From the NCBI GenBank assembly GCA_023459215.1, contig JAEWVF010000064.1, positions 1 to 12,400 on the forward strand: a stretch of 12,400 nt of DNA. Direction: 5' to 3'. This DNA comes from Chloroflexota bacterium. GTDB taxonomy: Bacteria > Chloroflexota > Anaerolineae > Anaerolineales > Villigracilaceae. The notes under the pieces are model-generated. The model searched no databases. It was given only the letters and a program-made list of their open reading frames with translations, and had not been told where the DNA came from. A program made the translations under genes and the position numbers. Below, in pieces: positions 6,357 through 12,400 of this stretch; positions within the stretch are counted from its first letter, which is position 1, and each line of letters begins with the position of its first letter.

Positions 6357-7911
6357 TTTGCTCGCTTTGTTTGCGCTTGGGCTGACGGTAGCGATTATCG
6401 TTGCCTCGTTACAAAACTCGCCGGGTTATATGGATGCCGATTATTACATGGCTGGCGGATTGCGGCTGGTTCAGGGTCACGGTTTTAGCGAGATGATTGT
6501 CTGGAATTACCTGGACGATCCCCAAGGCTTGCCGCACTCTTCGCATAGCTACTGGATGCCACTGGCGTCGATCATTGCCGCTTTTGGCATGTGGCTTACC
6601 GGTCAGCATGATTTTTACTCCGCCCGATTGCCTTTTATTTTGCTGGCCGGGCTGGTTCCTCCCCTTACCAGCTTGCTGGCCTACCGCTTGACCGAACGCC
6701 GCGAACTGGCCCTGCTTTCCGGGCTGCTGGCCGCGTTCCCGACTTATCAGGTTTCTTATTTGGCCACCACGGATAATTTTGTGATCTATCGTCTCTTGGG
6801 AGCGCTCTTTTTTCTCCTTTTATCTAAATTATCTTACAAAAGCGCTTTTTTCCTGGGGGTGACCGCAGGTTTGATGAATCTCTCCCGCACTGACGGAATT
6901 TTATGGCTTGGTTTGTCTCTGTTGGCTGTGTTATTGCATTTACTTTCGTTATACAAGTTTGATTTTATCCATTGGAGAAAACCCGTCTGGTTGTTAGGCT
7001 TTTGTGTGTTCGTGGGTTTTTTATTGGTAACGATCCCCTGGTTCATGCGAAACCTGAACGAATTTGGCACGCTCATGGCCCCAGGCGGTTCGCGGGCCAT
7101 GTTACTTGTTAAGTACGAGGACACTTACATTTTTCCAGCATCTCAAATAACGCTGGAGCGCTGGCTGAATTCTGGCTGGCAATCGATTTTGTCTGTGCGC
7201 TTAAATGCATTTTGGCTTAACCTGGGCACCAGTTTTATTGTTTTCTGGGGAATTTTTCTTGGACCATTGGTGATTCTAGCGGCCTGGAAGATGCGCAGAG
7301 ATTTGCGTGTCCAGGTAGGAGTATTGGGTTTCCTGGCGCTTTTTTCTGTTATGAGCCTGGTTTTTCCATTTGCTGGCCCGCGCGGCAGTTTTCTCCATGC
7401 CGGGGTGGCTTTTATGCCTCTGGGTTGGGCGCTTGCCCCGCTGGGGCTGGAAGATGTGATTGCTGCTGCTCGCCGGCGTAATTGGTTTACTCCTCAGGCG
7501 CAACGCATCTTTCGGGTTATCCTGTTCGCTGCCACCTTGGCTTTAACCTTGCCGCTGATCAATATCCGGGTTGCCGATAGCGATTGGGACTTGTCTTACC
7601 AGACCTTCCTCCAGGTTGAAAAACAATTGCAGACAGTTGGAGCCAAGCCTGCCGATACTGTTATGGTAACCAATCCGCCCGGTTATTTCCTTGCCAGTGA
7701 GCGCCCAGCAATTGCCAGCCCGGATGCGGATTTGAACAATGTTTTTCTCGCTGCTCGTACTTATCAGGCTCGTTATCTTGTTTTGGAGAGAACATCCATT
7801 CCGGAAAGACTTGTTCCTTTTTTGGAACAGCGCGAATCTTCCCCCTATTTGAAACTTGTTTTTGCTGATGCGCAGGATGTTGTTATCTATGAGTTTATCG
7901 AGGCGAAGTGA
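6343..7911 (+). CDS. GT39-like (GT-C) membrane glycosyltransferase with soluble C-terminal domain
   Basis: 522 residues with about 12 membrane spans by eye (first at 5-23) and a soluble C-terminal portion from about residue 430. The first outer loop begins GYMDADYYMAGGLRLVQGHG, with D31-x-D33. Such an acidic pair after the first span is the catalytic-site signature of the PMT/ArnT/GT39 group, which uses lipid-phosphate-linked sugars. The start at 6343 (MSRANLLALF) has AGAGG at 6333-6337 and lies 14 nt inside the preceding gene. An in-frame ATG at 6259 would add 28 non-membrane residues inside that gene and is rejected. The stop is 1 nt before the next start, so three genes appear translationally linked. 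G+C content falls sharply from about base 6780 within the gene. Donor and acceptor are unknown. Confidence 0.75.
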   Translation: MSRANLLALFALGLTVAIIVASLQNSPGYMDADYYMAGGLRLVQGHGFSEMIVWNYLDDPQGLPHSSHSYWMPLASIIAAFGMWLTGQHDFYSARLPFILLAGLVPPLTSLLAYRLTERRELALLSGLLAAFPTYQVSYLATTDNFVIYRLLGALFFLLLSKLSYKSAFFLGVTAGLMNLSRTDGILWLGLSLLAVLLHLLSLYKFDFIHWRKPVWLLGFCVFVGFLLVTIPWFMRNLNEFGTLMAPGGSRAMLLVKYEDTYIFPASQITLERWLNSGWQSILSVRLNAFWLNLGTSFIVFWGIFLGPLVILAAWKMRRDLRVQVGVLGFLALFSVMSLVFPFAGPRGSFLHAGVAFMPLGWALAPLGLEDVIAAARRRNWFTPQAQRIFRVILFAATLALTLPLINIRVADSDWDLSYQTFLQVEKQLQTVGAKPADTVMVTNPPGYFLASERPAIASPDADLNNVFLAARTYQARYLVLERTSIPERLVPFLEQRESSPYLKLVFADAQDVVIYEFIEAK

Positions 7912-7912
7912 G

Positions 7913-9370
7913 ATGCCGCGAAAAACAATTTTCTTACTGGCCTCTTTGACCCTGGTTAGCTTGATAGTTTATCTGTCAGGCGCTGCCTATTTTTATCGGA
8001 TTGGATTTCCCCTTGATGATTCTTGGATTCATCTGACCTATGCCCGTAATTTAGCCCTGCATGGTGAGTGGTCCTTTTTCACCGGGCAGAACTCTGCCGG
8101 TTCAACATCTCCTCTCTGGACTTTTCTTCTTGCCTTTGGCTTTTTCCTGCCCGGAGCACCTTACCTGTGGACCTACTTTCTGGGTGGGTTGATGCTTTTC
8201 CTGTTAGCCTGGCGGGTGGAAGTGGTTTTGCGTTCCATTCAGCCTGCGTATGTTACTGTCATGCCCTGGGTGGGAATGGTGATTATCTTTGAGTGGCATT
8301 TGGCCTGGGCCGCGGTTTCGGGGATGGAGATTGTCTTGCATGCTTTGCTGGTTACGAGCGTGCTCTCTTTCCTGATACTTAATCAACCTCGTTTCTTGCT
8401 ATCAGGTATCCTAACTGGGCTAAGCGTATGGGCGCGGCCTGATGGTGTTACCTTGTTGGGGCCGCTGGTACTATTTGTGCTGTTTCAGCGGGAAACTTTG
8501 CACAAGAAGGTTGTGAATTTGGGGAAAATTTTTCTCGGTTTTGCTGGTTTCTTTGGGCCTTATTTATTGTTCAACCTTTTGCTTGCTGGAACTCCCTGGC
8601 CGAACACGTTTTATGCGAAACAGGCTGAATATGCTTCTTGGCAGGCTGAACCATTTTATGTGAAACTAGGTGAATTATTTTCTGAGTATTCCATTGGGGT
8701 CAGTTTAGTTTTGCTGCCTGCGGTTGTGCTCATTTTACTTAGCTCTTGGCGAAAGCGCAATTGGGGCGCTTTGCTTTCATTTGTTTGGTTGGCGGGATAT
8801 TCCTGGTTATACACTGATCGCTTGCCTCTTTACCAGTATGGTCGTTATATTATGCCCACCATTCCAATATTTATATTATTGGGTTTAATTTATATAATAA
8901 CTTGGTATCCTGACGTTCGAACTCGTGTTCAACGTCAGTTGCGCTTTGCCTGGCTGGCTTTGATTGGGTTAATGAGTATAATTCTGTGGTTTTATGGCGC
9001 ATATTTTTATGCAAAGAACGTTGGCTGGATTGAAAGTGAAATGGTACAAACAGCACATTGGTCTGCCCGAAATTTGCCCCAGAATGCGCTTGTGGCTGTT
9101 CATGATATTGGCGCTCTGGGGTATTTTGATAACCAGAGTAAGGTAATTGATCTGGCGGGCTTGATTTCGCCGGATGTGATTCCTTTTATTCAAGATGAAG
9201 AGCGCTTGGCTCAGTATCTATCTGAGCAGAATGCAACCCACATGATAGTTTTTCCTGATTGGTATCCTGAGCTAGTGAAAAGCTGCCAGCCAATATTCGA
9301 GGCTGATGGTCCTGAAGCTGGGCTCAGCGGCCTGGGTAAAATGACAGTGTATGATTGCCAGAAACCTTAA
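7913..9370 (+). CDS. GT-C membrane glycosyltransferase, AftB/arabinofuranosyltransferase-like architecture
   Basis: 485 residues with about ten membrane spans by eye. After the first span (about 5-27) comes an acidic pair D35-D36 in FPLDDSWIHLTYARNLA, then GEWSFFTGQNSAGSTSPLWT (51-70). This DD...YARNLA...G.TSPLW pattern resembles the first loop of mycobacterial-type membrane glycosyltransferases such as AftB and of many unnamed Chloroflexota homologues. The soluble C-terminal part (from about residue 385) contains VAVHDIGALGYF and VIDLAGLISPDV, a segment I recognise from the same group. The start at 7913 lies 1 nt after the preceding stop, with GAGG at 7900-7903; an in-frame ATG at 7856 lies inside the previous gene. 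The sequence is A/T-rich compared with pyrG: 42 G/C in the 120 bases from 8821 to 8940, counted by eye. The sugar and acceptor are not known. Confidence 0.72.
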   Translation: MPRKTIFLLASLTLVSLIVYLSGAAYFYRIGFPLDDSWIHLTYARNLALHGEWSFFTGQNSAGSTSPLWTFLLAFGFFLPGAPYLWTYFLGGLMLFLLAWRVEVVLRSIQPAYVTVMPWVGMVIIFEWHLAWAAVSGMEIVLHALLVTSVLSFLILNQPRFLLSGILTGLSVWARPDGVTLLGPLVLFVLFQRETLHKKVVNLGKIFLGFAGFFGPYLLFNLLLAGTPWPNTFYAKQAEYASWQAEPFYVKLGELFSEYSIGVSLVLLPAVVLILLSSWRKRNWGALLSFVWLAGYSWLYTDRLPLYQYGRYIMPTIPIFILLGLIYIITWYPDVRTRVQRQLRFAWLALIGLMSIILWFYGAYFYAKNVGWIESEMVQTAHWSARNLPQNALVAVHDIGALGYFDNQSKVIDLAGLISPDVIPFIQDEERLAQYLSEQNATHMIVFPDWYPELVKSCQPIFEADGPEAGLSGLGKMTVYDCQKP

Positions 9371-9395
9371 GAAAATATACCTACTGTGCTATACT
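9367..9395 (+). promoter_or_regulatory. Promoter of the two-component pair
   Basis: TTAAGA (9367-9372, 4 of 6 to the -35 consensus) and TATACT (9390-9395, 5 of 6 to the -10 consensus) are 17 nt apart. Transcription would start near 9402, leaving a leader of only about 14 nt before the response regulator. The -35 box overlaps the stop codon of the upstream glycosyltransferase gene. No terminator separates the two units, so read-through is also possible. Confidence 0.55.
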
Positions 9396-9415
9396 CGTTC
9401 CAGGTACACTAGCCC

Positions 9416-10114
9416 ATGAGCCAATTGTCTCTCGTAATTATTGATGATCATCCATTATTCCGCCAGGGAATTGTGGATACATTGTCTCTTGAGCCAGATA
9501 TGTGCGTGATTGGTCAATCTGCGCACGGAGAGCAGGGACTAGAATTAATTCGTTCCTTGCGCCCGGACATTGCGGTCGTGGATGTTAATTTGCCGGGTAT
9601 GAATGGTCAGCAAATTACTCACGAATTAGGCAGCGAAAGGGTTAGCACCCGAGTTATTCTTCTAACTGCCTATGATGATATTGAGCAGACCCTCCATGCC
9701 GCGATTGCAGGCGCATCAGCTTATTGCTCAAAAGATATTCAGCCCGATGATTTGCTAGCGGTGATTCGCTCTGTGGCAGCAGGTTTGTTTGTTATCAATA
9801 ATCATGTTATGACTCCAGCCGAGTTTAAATTATGGTTGGCCGCTCAAATTGAATCGTCGCGTCGTTCCTATTCCGAACCGGGTAGCCCGTTTCACCCTTT
9901 GTCTGATCGGGAGATGGAAGTTCTTAATTGTGTTGTCGCTGGCATGAGCAACAAAGAGATAGCCAGTATGCTGGGTATAAGCCACCAAACTGTTAAGAAT
10001 CACATTACCTCAATCCTTCGTAAGTTTAATGTTGAAGACCGCACCCAGGCAGTTGTCTATGCCTTAAAGCGCGGTTGGGTCAAATTGCGCCCAGAAGATC
10101 GCCTGCCGGAGTAA
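9416..10114 (+). CDS. NarL/DegU-family response regulator
   Basis: DNA-binding output half of a two-component system, 232 residues. The N-terminal receiver domain (about 4-122) has the acidic pocket D10-D11, phospho-acceptor D56 in VVDVNLPG, T84 in LLTAYDD and K106 in CSKDIQP, so phosphorylation chemistry is intact. The C-terminal LuxR-type helix-turn-helix (about 162-221) reads LSDREMEVLNCVVAGMSNKE then IASMLGISHQTVKNHI, ending in the dimerisation helix RTQAVVYALKRGW. The start at 9416 has a weak AGGT 10 nt upstream and a short leader. The partner kinase starts 5 nt after the stop, so the two are translated from one message. Targets are unknown; the pilin promoter just downstream is the obvious nearby candidate (inference). 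Confidence 0.93.
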   Translation: MSQLSLVIIDDHPLFRQGIVDTLSLEPDMCVIGQSAHGEQGLELIRSLRPDIAVVDVNLPGMNGQQITHELGSERVSTRVILLTAYDDIEQTLHAAIAGASAYCSKDIQPDDLLAVIRSVAAGLFVINNHVMTPAEFKLWLAAQIESSRRSYSEPGSPFHPLSDREMEVLNCVVAGMSNKEIASMLGISHQTVKNHITSILRKFNVEDRTQAVVYALKRGWVKLRPEDRLPE

Positions 10115-10119
10115 CCGTT

Positions 10120-11163
10120 ATGACAAACACAGAAGAACAAACCACCAACCCGATAGAAGAAGCTCGTAAGAACCTACAGACCGCATTGGACGATACAAAT
10201 CGTTCACTTCGCGAAGTAACGTTGATGATTGAACAAAGCCAGGTTGAAGTAGGCAAACTCACTCAGCGCAATGCTGCCATTACTGCTCACTTGCAACGTG
10301 TGCAGGCGCAAGGTAACTCTGCTGATATCGAGGAAGTGCGGATGGCTTATTCTTCTGCGCTGGATGCTCAACAGCGTTTATTTGTGATGCGCGGTCAGTT
10401 GGAGAAATTACAGAGCGACCAAACACACCTTGAGCAGTATAGTGTATCTTTAAAGGATGCTCTGTCTTTATTGCAGAGTCGTGATGTGAATGTATCTGGC
10501 TCAACCCAGAAATCGCAACCCGCTGGTATGGAGATGATCATTCAAGCTCAGGAGGCTGAGCGTCAACGTTTGTCTCGTCAAATGCATGATGGCCCGGCGC
10601 AGGCACTCTCAAACTTTATTTTGCAAACGGAAATTGCCATGCGCTTGATGGATGTTGATGCGGCTCAGGCGCGTGAGGAGTTATCCAGTCTGAAAGCATC
10701 GGCAATGGGAACATTCCAAAAGGTCAGAAACTTCATTTTTGAATTACGCCCGATGATGCTTGATGATTTAGGTCTTGTTCCAACCATTAAACGTTATGTG
10801 GATTCATTTAAAGAACAAACCGGCATGGATGTTACCCTGGCTGTTACTGGGCAAGAACGCCGTTTTGAGTCTTATCTTGAAGTGATGGTATTTCGCGCTT
10901 TTCAAGAATTGTTAGGGAATGCAGCGCGTCATAGTCAGGCCAACCTGGTAAAGACTCAACTGGATATTAGTGATAGTGTAGTGAAAGTTGTTGTGGATGA
11001 TAATGGAAAAGGTTTCTCGCCAGAAGTTCTGGAAAAAGGTAGCGGGTTGGGTTTGGGCTTGATCCGCGAGCGGGTGGAGATGTTGGGTGGCTCCTTTGAC
11101 CTTTCTACCAACCCTGGTAAGGGCGCTCGTATAACATTCTCTTTGCCTGCTCCTATGATTTGA
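10120..11163 (+). CDS. Soluble DegS-like sensor histidine kinase (HisKA_3)
   Basis: 347-residue kinase that should phosphorylate the response regulator encoded just upstream. No membrane span or signal peptide is visible, so it acts in the cytosol. Residues of about 10-125 are charged and heptad-like, consistent with a long coiled-coil sensory region as in DegS. The HisKA_3 domain begins at about 143 with EAERQRLSRQMHDGPAQ; the phosphorylated residue is H156. The HATPase domain has the N-box QELLGNAARHS (262-272), G1 box DDNGKGF (293-299) and G2 box GLGLGL (309-314), all intact. The start at 10120 (MTNTEEQ) has CGGAG at 10107-10111, 8 nt upstream; an in-frame ATG at 10075 inside the regulator gene is rejected. 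No intrinsic terminator follows before the pilin promoter. What it senses cannot be read from the sequence. Confidence 0.92.
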   Translation: MTNTEEQTTNPIEEARKNLQTALDDTNRSLREVTLMIEQSQVEVGKLTQRNAAITAHLQRVQAQGNSADIEEVRMAYSSALDAQQRLFVMRGQLEKLQSDQTHLEQYSVSLKDALSLLQSRDVNVSGSTQKSQPAGMEMIIQAQEAERQRLSRQMHDGPAQALSNFILQTEIAMRLMDVDAAQAREELSSLKASAMGTFQKVRNFIFELRPMMLDDLGLVPTIKRYVDSFKEQTGMDVTLAVTGQERRFESYLEVMVFRAFQELLGNAARHSQANLVKTQLDISDSVVKVVVDDNGKGFSPEVLEKGSGLGLGLIRERVEMLGGSFDLSTNPGKGARITFSLPAPMI

Positions 11164-11190
11164 GATTTGCAATTCTGTAAGTCGAAATGC

Positions 11191-11218
11191 TTGCCTTTTG
11201 TATTGATTCATATATAAT
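11191..11218 (+). promoter_or_regulatory. Promoter of the Flp pilin gene
   Basis: TTGCCT (11191-11196, 4 of 6 to the -35 consensus) and a perfect TATAAT (11213-11218) are 16 nt apart. Transcription should start near 11225, leaving a leader of about 45 nt. Confidence 0.65.
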
Positions 11219-11249
11219 AAGTTTAGTCTTATTTATGACAAGTTTATGA
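11216..11249. promoter_or_regulatory. Operator-like dyad and direct repeats at the pilin transcription start
   Basis: AATAAG (11216-11221), six bases, then CTTATT (11228-11233) form a perfect dyad that overlaps the end of the -10 box and the predicted start of transcription. Immediately after, TTTATGA occurs at 11232-11238 and 11243-11249, 11 bp apart. AAGTTTA occurs at 11219-11225 and 11240-11246, 21 bp apart. Spacings of one and two helical turns would suit a protein bound on one face of the DNA. The region is A/T-rich, so chance repeats are possible. The dyad could also form a small 5' hairpin in the RNA. Confidence 0.35.
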
Positions 11250-11269
11250 ACAGAAAGGAGGTGAAAGAC

Positions 11270-11431
11270 ATGTTGTTCGCAAAGAAAGAAAAAGGCCAAG
11301 GTTTAGTTGAATATGCTTTGATTCTCGTTTTGGTTGCCATCGTAGTTATCGCCGCCCTGACCATTCTCGGCCCGATCATTGGTAACGTATTCACCAAAAT
11401 CAACACCGGTCTCGCTGGTTCCGGTAGCTAA
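11270..11431 (+). CDS. Flp/Fap family type IVb pilin
   Basis: 53-residue prepilin. The N-terminus MLFAKKEKG is a short basic leader ending in G9. After the predicted prepilin-peptidase cut, the mature protein begins QGLVEYALILVLVAIVV, with glutamate at mature position 5 (E14) followed by Y, as in Flp pilins. One hydrophobic helix (about 16-40) follows, and a short Gly/Ser-rich tail ends the 44-residue mature pilin. Pilins of this group polymerise into thin surface fibres used for attachment. The start at 11270 is chosen because the near-perfect Shine-Dalgarno AAAGGAGGTG (11254-11263) precedes it. The in-frame ATG at 11246 lies before that site and lacks one of its own. The gene has its own promoter and terminator, implying strong monocistronic expression. 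No tad assembly genes or prepilin peptidase are in the window. Confidence 0.9.
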   Translation: MLFAKKEKGQGLVEYALILVLVAIVVIAALTILGPIIGNVFTKINTGLAGSGS

Positions 11432-11437
11432 TTTTCC

Positions 11438-11491
11438 TTAGCAAATAAAAAATGGGACTCATGAAAGTGAGTCCCATTTTTTATTTGCTAA
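11438..11491. terminator. Perfect 24-bp bidirectional terminator hairpin after the pilin gene
   Basis: Bases 11438-11461 are perfectly complementary to 11468-11491, with a 6-nt loop tgaaag. The core is tgggactca / tgagtccca, flanked on one side by an A-run (aaataaaaaa) and on the other by a T-run (ttttttattt). It therefore acts as an intrinsic terminator on either strand. It begins 7 nt after the pilin stop codon. Confidence 0.93.
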
Positions 11492-11502
11492 TTTTATTAT
11501 TG

Positions 11503-12400
11503 GGTGGTCACCCTTTTGGGTGTGGTTGATGAGTGATAAAAATAGGCAAAACTGGAGCTGTGATGACAACCTTAGCCAACCCTGGTGATTTTTGCCCAAA
11601 TAAAAAGTGTTCCAAGTATCAAGAGTTGGAAGAAAATCCGGCCAAGCCGAACATTATCAAAGCTGGCAAAACAAAAGCAGGTGTACAACGATACGAATGC
11701 AAAACCTGTCATCAGACGTTTACAGCGACCAAAGGGCCCCTGTTTTATCGGAAACAAACACCAGCAAAGGAAACCCTGGAAACGTTAGCGTTGTTGGCAG
11801 AGGGAGATCGAGTTAGCAGCCTGACCCGCGTAAAGGGCATCAAGGAAGACACAATCTTGGGCTGGATGCGTGAAGCCGCAAAACATGCTGATATGGTAAA
11901 CGAGGCGTTGTTGAAGGATTTCCGTATCAAGCGTGGTCAACTGGACGGCATATGGCTCTTTATTCAAAACAAAGGCCAAAAAAAGAACAGCGAAGGTGAT
12001 GGGCGCTGCTGAGAAGATGAGACAGGCGAATTTATGTGTTCTGCAATGCTTGATATGAACAGTCGTCTACGAGTGACAACGGCAATAGAAGAACAGAATG
12101 AGACTTTAGCCAGTCAGAGCGTTTTTGAAATACTCAGGCATCGTGGACATCCCGATGCCCCGTCTCCAACGATTATGGATGGCTGGGGTGGCATTGATGA
12201 TGCAATGGTCAATGTTTATGGCAAGTACCTGATTATGGTGGGCGAGGCCGTCCACCAACCTTGAAACAGCCTCGAAGTGGCTGGCTATACCTGCAAATGG
12301 TCAAGCAGTAGGATGAACATGGCCATTTTTCTGGTACAAAGCTCAAAGCTGTCTATGGCGAACTCAACGAACTCATCAACTCGTTGGGTGAGAGCACTGC
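11503..12400 (+). mobile_element. Decayed IS1-like insertion sequence (left end and most of the body)
   Basis: The transposase remnant starting at 11563 identifies an IS1-like element, which runs past the window edge. The left end is not certain. The stretch from 11503 (ggtggtcaccc) is proposed because it lies between the pilin terminator and the transposase and because IS1-type ends begin with GGT. The right end and any target-site duplication lie outside the window, so the boundary cannot be verified here. Confidence 0.6.
11563..12400 (+). pseudogene. IS1-family transposase (fused InsA/InsB type), broken by two stops and a frameshift
   Basis: The start at 11563 (MTTLANPGDFCPNKKC) has GGAG 5 nt upstream. 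The N-terminus carries a zinc-ribbon-like set C11, C16, C46, C49, followed by a helix-turn-helix-like region (about 75-110) and the first catalytic aspartate D128 in GQLDGIW. An in-frame TGA at 12010-12012 interrupts the frame. The same frame then resumes as EDETGEFMCSAMLDMNSRLR and continues through RRGHPDAP-like sequence (here RHRGHPDAP) to the second catalytic aspartate in TIMDGWGGIDDAMV (codon at 12178). At about 12223-12225 one base is missing: the homologous reading continues in the third frame as VPDYGGRGRPPT, then GWLYLQMVKQ. That frame has a further in-frame TAG at 12309-12311, after which it reads DEHGHFSGTKLKAVYGEL and NSLGESTA to the window end. The final catalytic glutamate lies outside. 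Three independent lesions make it non-functional. Confidence 0.9.

Noticed and set aside
11246..11269. Upstream in-frame ATG as the pilin start
   Set aside because: It precedes the near-perfect Shine-Dalgarno at 11254-11263, which places translation at 11270, and lacks a site of its own.
12010..12012. TGA in the transposase as selenocysteine or programmed recoding
   Set aside because: The gene also has a frameshift and a TAG further on, and transposases of this type do not use selenocysteine. Simple decay explains it.

Overview
The window looks like chromosome from a Gram-neutral, non-proteobacterial bacterium, most plausibly Chloroflexota (Anaerolineae-like). That placement rests on remembered protein style: an M29 aminopeptidase, a run of polytopic GT-C type proteins, a soluble DegS-like kinase, a very short Flp pilin and an IS1-like transposase of a type common in that phylum. 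No marker gene settles it. Every complete gene is on the + strand.

Layout. Bases 1-206 hold a long imperfect inverted repeat built of short 'acacggaaa'-like units, then a promoter. Bases 207-1310 encode an M29 metallo-aminopeptidase, closed by a clean intrinsic terminator. Bases 1374-4001 hold a second transcription unit: a strong promoter, a leader of about 160 nt with a terminator-like hairpin, CTP synthase (pyrG) and a GlnQ-type ABC ATPase without permease or binding protein. A GNRA-loop terminator ends it. Bases 4154-9370 hold a closely packed set: a YegS/DagK-like lipid kinase followed by three large multi-membrane-span proteins that look like GT-C glycosyltransferases. The last three are overlapping or 1 nt apart. 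Base composition drops from about 55-60 % G+C to about 35-45 % inside the second of these and stays low to the end of the window.

Bases 9367-11163 hold a NarL/DegU-type response regulator and a soluble DegS-type histidine kinase, 5 nt apart under their own promoter. Next comes a 53-residue Flp (type IVb) pilin with a strong promoter, a near-perfect Shine-Dalgarno, an operator-like dyad and short direct repeats around its transcription start, and a perfect 24-bp bidirectional terminator hairpin. From about 11503 to the window edge there is a decayed IS1-like insertion sequence. Its transposase carries two nonsense codons and one frameshift, and its 3' end lies outside the window.

How the parts may work together (inference). 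The lipid kinase and the three GT-C proteins suggest construction of a surface glycan or glycolipid on the outer face of the membrane. The two-component pair next to a solitary pilin suggests regulated surface attachment. I saw no CRISPR array, tRNA, rRNA or known defence system. The best candidates for undescribed biology are the pyrG leader, the pilin control region beside the kinase/regulator pair, and the GT-C trio with its lipid kinase.
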